This document shows, piece after piece, positions 56,396 through 64,000 of a stretch of 64,000 bases of DNA (positions within the stretch are counted from its first letter, which is position 1; every line of letters begins with the position of its first letter). A model generated the notes under the pieces. The model was not told where the DNA came from, made no database searches, and saw only the letters and a list, made by a program, of their open reading frames with translations. The stretch spans positions 7,300,855 to 7,364,854 of the forward strand of contig NZ_LGQW01000015.1 in the NCBI RefSeq assembly GCF_003116035.1, written 5' to 3'. This DNA is from Azospirillum sp. TSH64 (lineage in GTDB: Bacteria; Pseudomonadota; Alphaproteobacteria; Azospirillales; Azospirillaceae). The translations under genes and the position numbers were made by a program.

Positions 56396-56809
56396 ATAGT
56401 TCGCCACAACCGTGCTCGGAATGGACTAGCGAAGTGTTTTTGGTTATGTGGAAATTCAAAAATATACAATTCATTTTTGTGAAATTGCTGTGGCGATCAA
56501 CGTTCTGTTCCTGAATTTCAGTCGTCCAGTTTTGGCTCACCTATATTTCAAAGTCTGCACAAGAAAATTGAAAGCATTTGAATGTTATAATAATAAATTT
56601 GCATCGATAAAAGGTGCTCTGAGAGAAAGTTTACCAAAATTCCGTGATCTTAATTACTATATTCCCATCAAAAAATCTGTAAGTTAGCATATCATGGACC
56701 CGGTATGCCAAATTCTGTTGATAATTCCCGTAAGTCTATCACTGATGACAAGTTTTTTGCGGAAAAAAACAATTATCCTTCCGATAAATGCTTTTTGCGG
56801 GAGGCTGCT
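56396..56809. other. AT-rich spacer without supportable gene
   Basis: About 400 bp of strongly AT-rich DNA between the LysR gene and the cas5 remnant. A 79-codon frame at 56448-56687 has no recognisable features and no ribosome binding site, so I do not call it. The composition differs sharply from the host and suggests imported or decayed sequence, possibly where cas3 once lay. Confidence 0.5.
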
Positions 56810-57381
56810 ATGGGATGTGACGCCACATTGCGTGTCTCTGGTGCTCGCGCCTGCTTTTCATGCGCCGAGTTCAAGACTGAGCGTTCCTCCTATCCGGTTA
56901 TCACGCCATCTGCCGCCCGCGGAATTTTTGAAGCTGTTTATTGGCGTCCCAGACTGCGTTGGATCATCGATCAAATTCATGTGCTCAAACCGATTCGCTT
57001 CCAGTCGATGACGCGCAACGAAATCGGTGACCGCGTCTCGGCTATTTCCGTACGCCATGCAAAGCAGAGCGGTGACATTCAAAGTCTGCCGCGGAACGCC
57101 GCGGACATCCGGCAGTGCCGAGCCACGACCTTTTTGGTTGACGTTGATTATTTGATTTCCGCTCGCCCTATCTTGGCACCCGCGAGTTTCCAGCCGATGT
57201 CGCGCTGTGGGAGGGGCCATTGCCTGAGCACCAATTGCCCGATGACCAGCGCGACCGTGATCTCGGCCCGATGCTGCTCGACATCGACTACGCCAACAAT
57301 CACGCCGCCCGGTTTTTCCACGCTATTCTGCGCGACGGTGTCATCAGCGTTCCACCCTTTGTTACGGCGGTGCGGCCATGA
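56810..57381 (+). pseudogene. cas5: Type I-C cas5 (Cas5d/Cas5c) remnant, frameshifted with internal deletion
   Basis: In type I-C CRISPR systems this protein processes crRNA and caps Cascade. Starting at the ATG at 56810 (GGGAGG 5-10 nt upstream) it reads VSGARACFSCAEFKTERSSY, TPSAARGIFEAVYWRPRLRW and DQIHVLKPIRFQSMTRNE, which is the unmistakable Cas5c N-terminal half. The frame then fails after VDVDYLIS. The C-terminal part resumes in another frame from about 57166 (PYLGTREFPADVALWEG, LLDIDYANNHAARFFHAIL) and ends at 57381. The ~40 residues usual between the halves are missing, so the break is an out-of-frame deletion. Its stop overlaps the cas8c ATG (ATGA). Confidence 0.85.
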
Positions 57382-57764
57382 CGGTCCTCGCCTCTCTCAC
57401 CTCCCATTACGGTCGGCTGGAACGTCGTTGCGATGTCCCGTCCTTCGGTTTCACGCGTGAACGCATTGCCTTCGGGCTGGTGCTATCGGCAGACGGCGAG
57501 CCCGTCGCCTGTGACGACCTCCGCCTTTCCACTGACGGACGGAACCGCGGCGGCGGGCAGGCGATGACGGTCCCACGCTCCTTCACGCGATCCGGCATCA
57601 AGCCCCGGCCCTTCTTCCTCTGGGACAACAGTCACTTTGTTCTCGGGCTCGGCAGCCCGCCGGAGGGCACGGAACCATCCGCTCACCCTGCCCGTGCCGA
57701 TGCCTTCCGTGATTGGCACGAGCGGCTGCTGGATGGCACCGAGGATCCCGGCCTCCTGGCGGTT
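57378..57764 (+). pseudogene. cas8c: Type I-C cas8c (csd1) N-terminal fragment
   Basis: The first ~129 codons of the type I-C large subunit, which recognises the PAM in Cascade. MTVLASLTSHYGRLERR, YSREKI-like FTRERIAFGLVLSADGEPV, TVPRSFTRSGIKPRPFFLWDNSHFVLG and TEDPGLLAV match Csd1 N-termini. The full protein is about 600 aa. Here similarity stops at about 57764, where transposase sequence begins; the open frame limps on to 57803. The ATG overlaps the cas5 stop, keeping the native cas5-cas8c order. No cas7, cas4, cas1, cas2 or array follows. Confidence 0.85.
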
Positions 57765-58660
57765 CAGCCTATGAGGCCAGTCTGCGCCAGCGTGGCAGCC
57801 TGACGATCTGGTTCTGTGATGAGGCCATTCAGGCTTGGCGCGCCGCCCCGCGGACTACTCGTGGCGGACAGCCGCGCTATTCAGCCGTGGCAATCGAGAC
57901 GGCGCTGACGCTGCGGGCGCTCTTCCATATGGCCTTCCGCCAGACTGAGGGGCTGATTGGCTCGCTGATGCAGTTGCTCCAGCTCGACCTGCCGGTGCCG
58001 GACCACACCACCCTGAGCCGCCGCGCCCGCACTCTGGCCGTGCCAATTCGTCCGTGGACCGCTGGCCCATGGCACCTGCTGGTCGACAGTACGGGGCTGA
58101 AACTCAGCGGACCCGGGGAGTGGCTGGTCGAGAAGCACGGTTCCAAGACGCGCCGATCCTGGCGCAAATTCCATGTCGGCGTCGATGCCGGCACGGGGCA
58201 AATTGTCGCTCTGGCGTTGACGACGCCCGATGTCGACGACGCCTCGCAAGTCGGCCCCTTGCTTGATCAGGTCAACGCTCCGGTAGAGGTGCTGATCGGC
58301 GACGGCGGCTACGACCGAACCGACGTGTACGCAGCCGTGTCCGCCTGCCACCCGGAAGCGGCGGTGATCGCCCCGCCGCGGCGCGATGCGGCCCTCAGCG
58401 CCACCGCGGAGGCGGCGCCGACCCAGCGCGACCGCCATCTTCTGGCGATTGCCGAGACCGGCCGCATGGCTTGGCAGCGAACGTCCGGCTACAACGCGCG
58501 GGCCAAAGCGGAGGCGGCGATCGCGCGCTACAAACAGGTCATTGGCGATCGCCTGCGCGCCCACAGCGACGACGGGCGGCGTACCGAGCTCATGATTGCG
58601 GCCAACCTGCTCAACTGCATGTTCGGTTTAGCACGCCCGAGCTATGTCCGCGTCTCTTGA
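57764..58660 (+). mobile_element. IS5-family transposase, N-terminally truncated
   Basis: About 299 codons of a DDE transposase of the IS5 family. The sequence AYEASLRQRGSLTIWFCDEAIQAW starts abruptly at the cas8c junction, so the usual ~20-30 N-terminal residues and the left inverted repeat are missing. Catalytic residues remain: Asp in LLVDSTGLKL, Asp in VLIGDGGYDRTDVY and Glu in YNARAKAEAAIARYK. The only start available is a TTG inside cas8c, so expression is doubtful. I did not find a right terminal repeat in the 100 bp after the stop. Confidence 0.82.
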
Positions 58661-58765
58661 AAAGACCGGAACACGGGTTCCGTCCGTCCCCGCTCACCTC
58701 GATGCACCACGGTGGCACATGCGCCCTTTTCGCGACAAGGGCGGCCGACGCCGCCCCCCCAGGTT

Positions 58766-59077
58766 TCAGGCGGCGTTGAGGGTGGGAATCTCGGCGAGAT
58801 CGGCGGCCATCTCGCGGCCAAGCCGATCAAGGTCATGCTTGGCTTGAAGGTTGAGCCACAGCTCCGGCCCGTTGCCGCACAGCTTGCCCAGCCGCAGGGC
58901 CATGGCCGGGGTGACTGGCTGTTCTTCCCTCAGAAGGGCATGCAAGGTCTGGCGCGACACGCGCAAGAGCTTGGCAACCTCAGTAACGGGCCGATCCAAA
59001 GCCGGGAGTACGTCCTCGCGCAGGAGAGCGCCGGGGTGGAGCGGGGCAAGGCCGCGCCGCAGAGGGGTTTCAGTCAT
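58766..59077 (-). CDS. higA: HigA-type antitoxin
   Basis: A 103-aa XRE-family antitoxin. LHPGALLREDVLPALDRPVTEVA is the HigA hallmark; the HTH is at VTEVAKLLRVSRQTLHALL and PVTPAMALRLGKLCGNGPELWLNLQ follows. It neutralises the toxin and represses the operon. The ATG overlaps the toxin stop (TGATG), giving the toxin-first order typical of higBA. The extension to 59125 is rejected because it overlaps the toxin frame. Confidence 0.93.
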   Translation of the reverse strand: MTETPLRRGLAPLHPGALLREDVLPALDRPVTEVAKLLRVSRQTLHALLREEQPVTPAMALRLGKLCGNGPELWLNLQAKHDLDRLGREMAADLAEIPTLNAA

Positions 59078-59361
59078 CAGTGATAATCCTCCAGATCGAC
59101 AGCGATGGCGTCGGGAGCGTCCCATGCGAAGGTGACGCGCCAGTTGGCAGTGACCCGCACGGACCAGCGTGGCGGAGCGCCTTCCAGCCCATGGAAGTAA
59201 AAGCCGGGCAGATTCAGATCCTCCGGCTTTCCGGCGGCATCGAGCGCCAGCAGGATGCGGCCAAGGCGGGCAATGTTGGCTGCCCCCTGGATTGGCAGCT
59301 TATCCGCCTTGCCGGTCTCGAAGAAGCGCCGGAGCGCCTTGTCTTGGATGGTACGGATCAT
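59077..59361 (-). CDS. higB: HigB-type mRNA interferase toxin
   Basis: A 94-aa RelE/HigB-superfamily toxin that cleaves mRNA at the ribosome. MIRTIQDKALRRFFETGKAD at the N-terminus, LRILLALDAAG-type ARLGRILLALDAAGKPEDL, and RWSVRVTANWRVTFAWD near the C-terminus match the plasmid-maintenance killer family. It is first in the operon, with the antitoxin translated from an overlapping start. It probably stabilises this region or replicon. Confidence 0.93.
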   Translation of the reverse strand: MIRTIQDKALRRFFETGKADKLPIQGAANIARLGRILLALDAAGKPEDLNLPGFYFHGLEGAPPRWSVRVTANWRVTFAWDAPDAIAVDLEDYH

Positions 59362-59363
59362 GG

Positions 59364-59423
59364 GTGTAAAGTGGTGGTTTACACTCGGTGTGTCAATGGA
59401 ATTCTGTAAGGCATAGCTTTACA
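59364..59423. promoter_or_regulatory. Paired higBA operator palindromes
   Basis: Two inverted repeats of the same form. The first is TGTAAA-N7-TTTACA at 59365-59383 (flanked by G/C to GTGTAAA...TTTACAC, 59364-59384). The second is TGTAAG-N7-TTTACA at 59405-59423. They lie immediately upstream of the toxin ATG, 40 bp apart centre to centre, about four helical turns. This is the expected layout for HigA binding and repression. Confidence 0.75.
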
Positions 59424-59664
59424 CATTGGTCATGCACCCCCCCGACCGCTCCCTTTCGCAACATCCTTTCAGCGGGAGGATCCTGCAGCGCGTATGCCCG
59501 CATGCGTGCAAAATCCGATCCTCAACGGCATGCCGGCGCGGTGATCCCCGGGGCGGGGCGGTCGACGCCGGGATGTGCAGAACCTGGAGGAAGCAGCGGC
59601 CGGCCGGGGGCGGCGGCTTGTGAGGCAAAACGGCATCCGTCGAAGCTTCAGGCGAGGGCCGGGT

Positions 59665-61284
59665 TCACTCCGGCAACCCAGCCAGTCTCAGCCCCTCCGC
59701 AAACCGCGTGATATCCTCGGGACGGTGGATCGGCAGCCACTCCTTGAGCGTGGAAACGCGCAAGGTCGGGTCGAGTGCGCGCAGCCCCCGCATCGCTTGC
59801 CGCGCGTCCTCCATCCGCCCGGCGAGCGCGTGGCTCGCCGCCGTCAGGGCGATAGCGACCAAGAGGCCGGGCAGGTTCCCCAACGCCTTGTCCGCCCAGG
59901 CTGCGGCGCAATCGTAGCGCCCGGCGAAGAAATGCGCGAGCGCCGTTCCTGTCTGCATCCGAAACATCTCCGGATCCAGCGGGCTCAGGCGGGCGGCATG
60001 GGCGAAATGCTCGCTCGCGCTTTCCGTTTCACCGCGGAAAGCGCGCAGGTAGCCGCCGAGGAACCAAGCCGGGGCGAAATTTGGGTTGAGCAACACGGCG
60101 CGGTCGATGAGCGCGATGCCGCCATCGAGATCGGCAACGAAGTGACCGAGCGCGTGCCCGGCTCTCGTCAGGGCGACCGCGTCGTCGCGGCCGAACTCCA
60201 CCGCCAGCCGCGCCAGCCGGACCCCCTCGGCGATTTCCCGAGGCCGATCGGTCATCCAACCGTTCACCTTGCGCCAGAGATGGCACCAGGCCGCCCCGCC
60301 ATAGGCCGATGCGAATTCCGGGTCGAGTTCGGTCGCCTTGTGGAACAGGGGCAGCGCCGCGTCGATCGCCTCGCGGGTTCCGCTGTGCAGCTTCGCCGTG
60401 CCGCGGAGATAGTACTCGTAGGCGTCCAGGCTTTCCGTCGGCTTGCGCTTGGCGCGCTCGATCTCCGCCCGCTCGAGCTGCGGCGAGATCGCGCCGACGA
60501 CGCTTTCGGCGATCCGGTCCTGCAATTCGAAAAGGTCGTCGAGCATGCCCTCGAAACGCTCCGCCCAGAGATGCGTCCCGCTCGTCGCGTCGATGAGCTG
60601 CCCGGTGATGCGCACCCTGTTCCCAGCCTTGCGGATGCTGCCTTCGAGCACGTAGCGGACGCCCAGTTCACGGCCGACCTCCGTCACATCCACCGCCCGG
60701 CCCTTGTAGGCGAAGCTCGAGTTGCGCGCGATGACGAACAGCCAGCGGATGCGCGACAGGGCGGCGATGATGTCTTCCACCACCCCGTCGGCGAAATAGT
60801 CCTGCTCGGGGTCGCCGCTCAGGTTCTGGAAAGGCAGCACGGTGATCGAAGGCTTGCCCGGCAGGGCCGGACCGGACGGTGTCTCCTTGCCTTCGCCGGA
60901 CGCGCGGCTGGCGATTTCCGCTCCGCCAGGCTGCCGTGTCTCCCCGGTCGCGCCGCCTTCGATCGCCCCGCCTTCGATCGCCCCGACGAAGCGGAACCCC
61001 TTGCGGGGGACCGTGCGGACCAGGCGCTGCTCATCGCCGCTGTCGCCGATGGCCTTGCGGACCGCGTTGATGTGGCTGGTGATGGTCGATTCCGAGACGA
61101 TCCGTCCGTTCCACACCGCCTCCAGCAGGTCGTCCTTGCTGACGACGCGGTCGTGGTTGCGGACGAGATGCAGCAGCAGGTCGAAGACCTGCGGGCCGAC
61201 ACCCACGACCTGCCCGCGCAGGGTCAGTTCCCGGCGCTCCTGATCGAGCACGCACTCTCCGAACGTGAACCGCAAGGTCGCCAT
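59665..61284 (-). CDS. CadC-like winged-helix regulator with TolB-like and TPR domains
   Basis: A 539-aa regulator. Residues 1-100 are an OmpR/PhoB-type winged helix (FGECVLDQERRELTLRGQVV, ESTITSHINAVRKAIGDSG, VPRKGFRFVG). A short linker with IEGG repeats follows, then a TolB-N-like domain (ITVLPFQNLSGDPEQDYFADG, YVLEGSIRKAGNRVRITGQL) and TPRs to the end. No membrane helix is visible, so it differs from true CadC. The ATG at 61284 is used although its purine-rich stretch is very close; an ATG at 61341 is the alternative. It is divergent from the 61.5-64 kb operon and probably controls it (inference from layout). Confidence 0.85.
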   Translation of the reverse strand: MATLRFTFGECVLDQERRELTLRGQVVGVGPQVFDLLLHLVRNHDRVVSKDDLLEAVWNGRIVSESTITSHINAVRKAIGDSGDEQRLVRTVPRKGFRFVGAIEGGAIEGGATGETRQPGGAEIASRASGEGKETPSGPALPGKPSITVLPFQNLSGDPEQDYFADGVVEDIIAALSRIRWLFVIARNSSFAYKGRAVDVTEVGRELGVRYVLEGSIRKAGNRVRITGQLIDATSGTHLWAERFEGMLDDLFELQDRIAESVVGAISPQLERAEIERAKRKPTESLDAYEYYLRGTAKLHSGTREAIDAALPLFHKATELDPEFASAYGGAAWCHLWRKVNGWMTDRPREIAEGVRLARLAVEFGRDDAVALTRAGHALGHFVADLDGGIALIDRAVLLNPNFAPAWFLGGYLRAFRGETESASEHFAHAARLSPLDPEMFRMQTGTALAHFFAGRYDCAAAWADKALGNLPGLLVAIALTAASHALAGRMEDARQAMRGLRALDPTLRVSTLKEWLPIHRPEDITRFAEGLRLAGLPE

Positions 61285-61534
61285 CTCCCCCGGGCCGATC
61301 CCCCTCGGCTCCTTGTCCGGGGCGACGGGTGAACGCTCCATGCCAGTGATAGCACAGCGGCGCATTGCCGGCTGCACCGTTCGCGTCAAGGCGCGCCGCA
61401 TGGCTTCCTTGGACGGAAAAGCAAGCGTTCTTGAACGGCAATCCAAGCCCGCCGCAAGGACTTCCCCGGTACGCCCAGGCATTCTCCATCCCATCGGCGG
61501 CGCTGGTTCCCGTCGAGAAAAGCGGAGAGACCCC

Positions 61535-62287
61535 ATGAAGATCGTCGTCATTGGAGGCACCGGCCTCATCGGATCGAAGCTGGTGAAGACGCTGCGCGAA
61601 CGCGGCCACGATGCGCTCGCAGCCTCCCCGAAGACGGGGGTGAACACCATCACCCGCGAGGGTCTGGCCCAGGCGATCGACGGAGCCGCCGTTGTCGTCG
61701 ACGTGGCGAACGCGCCGGTGTGGGAGGACGAGGCCGTCCTCGACTTCTTCGAGACCTCGGGCCGCAACCTGCTCGCCGCCGAAGCGGCCGCCGGCGTCCG
61801 CCACCACGTCGCCCTCTCGATCGTCGGCAGTGAACGGCTTCCCGACAACGGCTATTTCCGGGCGAAGCTCGCCCAGGAAAGCCTCGTCAAGGCGTCCGGC
61901 ATTCCCCACACCATTCTGCGCGCCACGCAGTTCTTCGAATTCGTCGGCGGGATCGCGCAGTCGGCCACCGTCGGCGGGGAAATCCGCCTGTCGCCGGCGC
62001 TGATCCAACCGATGGCCTCCGACGACGTGGTGGCGGCGCTCGCCGACGTCACCCTCGCGCCGCCGGTCGGCGGCACGCTCGAGGTCGCCGGTCCGGAGGC
62101 GATCCCGCTCGACGATCTGGTCCGGCGCTTTCTGCTGGCGACGAAGGACACGCGCAAGGTCGTGCCGGACATCCACGCGCGCTACTTCGGCGACGTTCTC
62201 AACGATCAATCGCTGACCCCCGGCCGGAATCCCCGCCTCGGCACCATCCGGTTCGAGGACTGGCTCGGCCAGCAGACCGAGCGCTGA
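61535..62287 (+). CDS. NmrA-like / atypical SDR NAD(P)-binding oxidoreductase
   Basis: A 250-aa Rossmann protein. The N-terminus VVIGGTGLIGSKLVKTLRERG is the NAD(P)-binding G-x-x-G-x-x-G. HHVALSIVGSERLPDNGYFRAKLAQE and HTILRATQFFEFV match the NmrA/HSCARG group of redox sensors and reductases. It starts with GGAGAGA upstream of the ATG at 61535. It is the first gene of an operon with an AhpD-like protein and a membrane-fusion protein. Confidence 0.88.
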   Translation: MKIVVIGGTGLIGSKLVKTLRERGHDALAASPKTGVNTITREGLAQAIDGAAVVVDVANAPVWEDEAVLDFFETSGRNLLAAEAAAGVRHHVALSIVGSERLPDNGYFRAKLAQESLVKASGIPHTILRATQFFEFVGGIAQSATVGGEIRLSPALIQPMASDDVVAALADVTLAPPVGGTLEVAGPEAIPLDDLVRRFLLATKDTRKVVPDIHARYFGDVLNDQSLTPGRNPRLGTIRFEDWLGQQTER

Positions 62288-62370
62288 CGGACTTCGAAAA
62301 CACCCCTGCGGCGGCCATGGGCCGGCGAAGCGGCTATCGCAATCGATCATATCCAGGAAAGGTAAAGAAC

Positions 62371-62817
62371 ATGGCACGCTTGGCTTGGCACGAGGTCGCG
62401 CCCAATGGCGCGAAGGCTCTGTTCGGCGTTCATCAGTACGTCACGAAGAGCACCAACCTGCCCGAGGAACTCATCCATTTGGTGTTCCTCAGGGTTTCGC
62501 AGATCAACGGCTGCGCCCACTGCATCGATCTGCACAGCCGCGACCTCCGCAAGACGATGTCGGTCGACAAGGTCACGCTGGTGCCGGTGTGGGAAGAGGT
62601 GCCGCATTTGTTCTCCGATACGGAGCGCGCGGCCCTGGCCTGGGCCGAGGAGGTGACCCGCGTCAGCGAAACCCACGCGTCGGACGCCGCCTATGCGGCG
62701 GCATCGGAGGCGTTCGAACCGAAGGATATGGTCGATCTCACCATCGCCATCGCCGCGATGAACGCCTTCAACCGGATGGGTGCCCCCTTCCGTCTCCCGG
62801 TGGCCGCCAAGGCCTGA
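62371..62817 (+). CDS. Carboxymuconolactone decarboxylase / AhpD-like protein
   Basis: A 148-aa member of the CMD family. The active-site pair is NGCAHCIDLHSRDLRK, with the C-x-x-C and following His that give AhpD-type disulfide chemistry. DTERAALAWAEEVTRVSETH and VDLTIAIAAMNAFNRMG complete the family signature. AGGAAAGG precedes the ATG. It is 83 nt after the oxidoreductase gene and 100 nt before the HlyD gene. A peroxide or alkyl hydroperoxide detoxification role is likely. Confidence 0.92.
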   Translation: MARLAWHEVAPNGAKALFGVHQYVTKSTNLPEELIHLVFLRVSQINGCAHCIDLHSRDLRKTMSVDKVTLVPVWEEVPHLFSDTERAALAWAEEVTRVSETHASDAAYAAASEAFEPKDMVDLTIAIAAMNAFNRMGAPFRLPVAAKA

Positions 62818-62917
62818 GCGGATGCGGAGGGGAGCGGCAGCGATCGGCCGCCGCTCCCCTCCGGCGACACCCCGACGCGGCGGTGGCGGCCGGTCACACC
62901 CAACAGGGAATAAGGGA

Positions 62918-64000
62918 ATGGACAGGATCGAGGGCAGGGGGGCCGCCGTCGCTGACGCAAGCGTCACCGGCGACCGTTCCGCGGTCGGCGCCGCCGCGGC
63001 GCCCCCCGGCAAAAGAAGGACCGCGGGCGTGCTGCTGTGCCTCGGAGCCGTGCTGGCCGCGACGGGCGGATGGTTCTGGGCTGGTTCGAACGGCGGGACG
63101 GCGACCGACAACGCCTATATCCGCGGCGACGTGACCTCGCTCGCCCCCAAGGTTGCCGGCTACGTCATGACCGTCGAGGTCGAGGACAACCAGACCGTCA
63201 GGGCGGGCGACGTCCTGTTCCGGATCGATGACCGCGATTACCGCGCGCGGCTTGCCCAGGCGTTGGCCAACCTTAACGCCGCCTGGGCCCGGCTTGCCGA
63301 CGTCGATGCGGAGACCCGGCTTCAGTACGTCCTGATCCGGCAGGCCGAAGCCCAGGGACGGTCGGCCATGGCCGAGATGACTCTCGCGGCCAAGGCCTAC
63401 GACCGCCGCCGCGAACTGATCCGCGGCAACGCCGTCAGCCAAGCCAACCTCGATGAAAGCGACGCGGCGCGCTTGAAAGCCGAGGCAGGCGTGTCGGCCG
63501 CCTCGGCGGCGGTCGATGCCCAGCAGCAGCGCCTCGCCGTCCTGGCGGCGCAGCGCGACGCCGCCGCCGCCGCCGTGGCCCAGGCTGAGGCGGCGCGCGA
63601 CCTCGCCCGGATCGATCTCGAGAGCACCGTGGTGCGCGCGCCGGTCGGCGGCGTCATCGGCAACCGCCAGGTCCGTGTCGGCCGCCTCGTCGCGCCGGGC
63701 GCCTCCCTGCTCGACATCGTTCCGGTCGACGATGTGTGGGTGGTGGCGAACTACAAGGAAACCCAGCTCGAACACATCCGGCCCGGTCAGCGCGCCCGCG
63801 TCACCGTCGACGGTTATCCGGACGGGACGCTCGACGGCGTGGTCGACAGCCTCGCGCCCGGCAGCGGGTCCGCCTTCAGCCTGCTGCCCGCGGACAACGC
63901 GACGGGGAACTTCGTTCGCGTCGTCCAACGCGTGCCGGTGAAGATCCGGCTCGTCGGCAACCGGCTGCCCGGCCGCCTCGTGCCCGGCCTGTCGGCGCGT
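62918..64000 (+). CDS. HlyD/EmrA-family membrane fusion protein, 3' end outside window
   Basis: The periplasmic adaptor of an efflux pump (EmrA type). One N-terminal membrane helix (GVLLCLGAVLAATGGWFW) is followed by the lipoyl/biotinyl half-motif TDNAYIRGDVTSLAPKVAGYV, a long coiled-coil hairpin (about 100-220), the second lipoyl half (DLESTVVRAPVGGVIGNRQV) and a beta-barrel (DDVWVVANYKETQLEHIRPGQ). 361 codons are visible, nearly full length. The matching inner-membrane transporter should follow outside the window. It shares the operon with the oxidoreductase and AhpD-like gene, suggesting export of a toxic or redox-active compound. Confidence 0.93.
   Translation, partial: MDRIEGRGAAVADASVTGDRSAVGAAAAPPGKRRTAGVLLCLGAVLAATGGWFWAGSNGGTATDNAYIRGDVTSLAPKVAGYVMTVEVEDNQTVRAGDVLFRIDDRDYRARLAQALANLNAAWARLADVDAETRLQYVLIRQAEAQGRSAMAEMTLAAKAYDRRRELIRGNAVSQANLDESDAARLKAEAGVSAASAAVDAQQQRLAVLAAQRDAAAAAVAQAEAARDLARIDLESTVVRAPVGGVIGNRQVRVGRLVAPGASLLDIVPVDDVWVVANYKETQLEHIRPGQRARVTVDGYPDGTLDGVVDSLAPGSGSAFSLLPADNATGNFVRVVQRVPVKIRLVGNRLPGRLVPGLSAR

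Noticed and set aside
56448-56687. 79-codon AT-rich frame before cas5
   Set aside because: No ribosome binding site, no recognisable domain, and the AT-rich spacer gives such frames by chance.

Overview
The window is high-GC DNA with tight gene packing and codon use typical of a Rhodospirillales alphaproteobacterium. The protein repertoire most resembles Azospirillum: ETF-quinone oxidoreductase next to a family-4-like uracil-DNA glycosylase, DUF2336, an STAS-fused MlaE permease, and the 1.6-kilo-residue NAD-glutamate dehydrogenase. A plasmid-type replication module (parB-parA-repA plus an iteron origin, 39.1-42.7 kb) sits among housekeeping-like genes (apt, ade, moaB, gdh). This suggests a chromid or megaplasmid rather than the main chromosome. 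The species assignment is inference.

Layout. 1-9.4 kb: ETF-QO (cut by the window edge), UDG, lytic transglycosylase, moaB, a kinase-fold protein, a secreted TPR protein, bacteriohemerythrin and a Fic-fold protein whose catalytic motif is degenerate. 9.4-26.2 kb: a CocE-type hydrolase lacking its nucleophilic serine, adenine deaminase, a DUF482 acyltransferase, a PAS histidine kinase/DUF2336 pair, a four-gene Mla-type lipid-transport operon, apt, DoxX, an EamA transporter, a hydratase and an M20 peptidase. 26.2-31 kb: an HTH protein, then an AT-rich three-gene cassette (PRTase-fold protein, large P-loop ATPase, Rossmann/CARF-like protein). The cassette is clearly foreign and is the best candidate in the window for an undescribed defence or conflict system. 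31-38.9 kb: two divergent hybrid histidine kinases, a protein ending in eight Cys-containing nonapeptide repeats, and a peptide-binding ABC lipoprotein-like substrate protein.

38.9-49.4 kb: a nested-palindrome repeat, parB, parA, repA, and a ~1.1 kb noncoding origin with seven iterons in two opposed arrays around an AT-rich stretch. Two replication-accessory-like genes follow, then a glycosylation cluster (GT41-type TPR protein, GT9, and a glycosyltransferase-like pseudogene broken in three frames). 49.2-50 kb: a VOC gene enclosed by 31-bp imperfect inverted repeats. 50-56.4 kb: NAD-glutamate dehydrogenase and a LysR regulator.

56.4-59.4 kb is a decay zone. It holds an AT-rich spacer, a frameshifted type I-C cas5, the first part of cas8c joined directly to an N-terminally truncated IS5-family transposase, and a higBA toxin-antitoxin pair with two matching operator palindromes. 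59.6-64 kb: a CadC-like winged-helix/TPR regulator diverges from an oxidoreductase / AhpD-like / HlyD membrane-fusion operon that runs off the window. No rRNA, tRNA or CRISPR array was seen.
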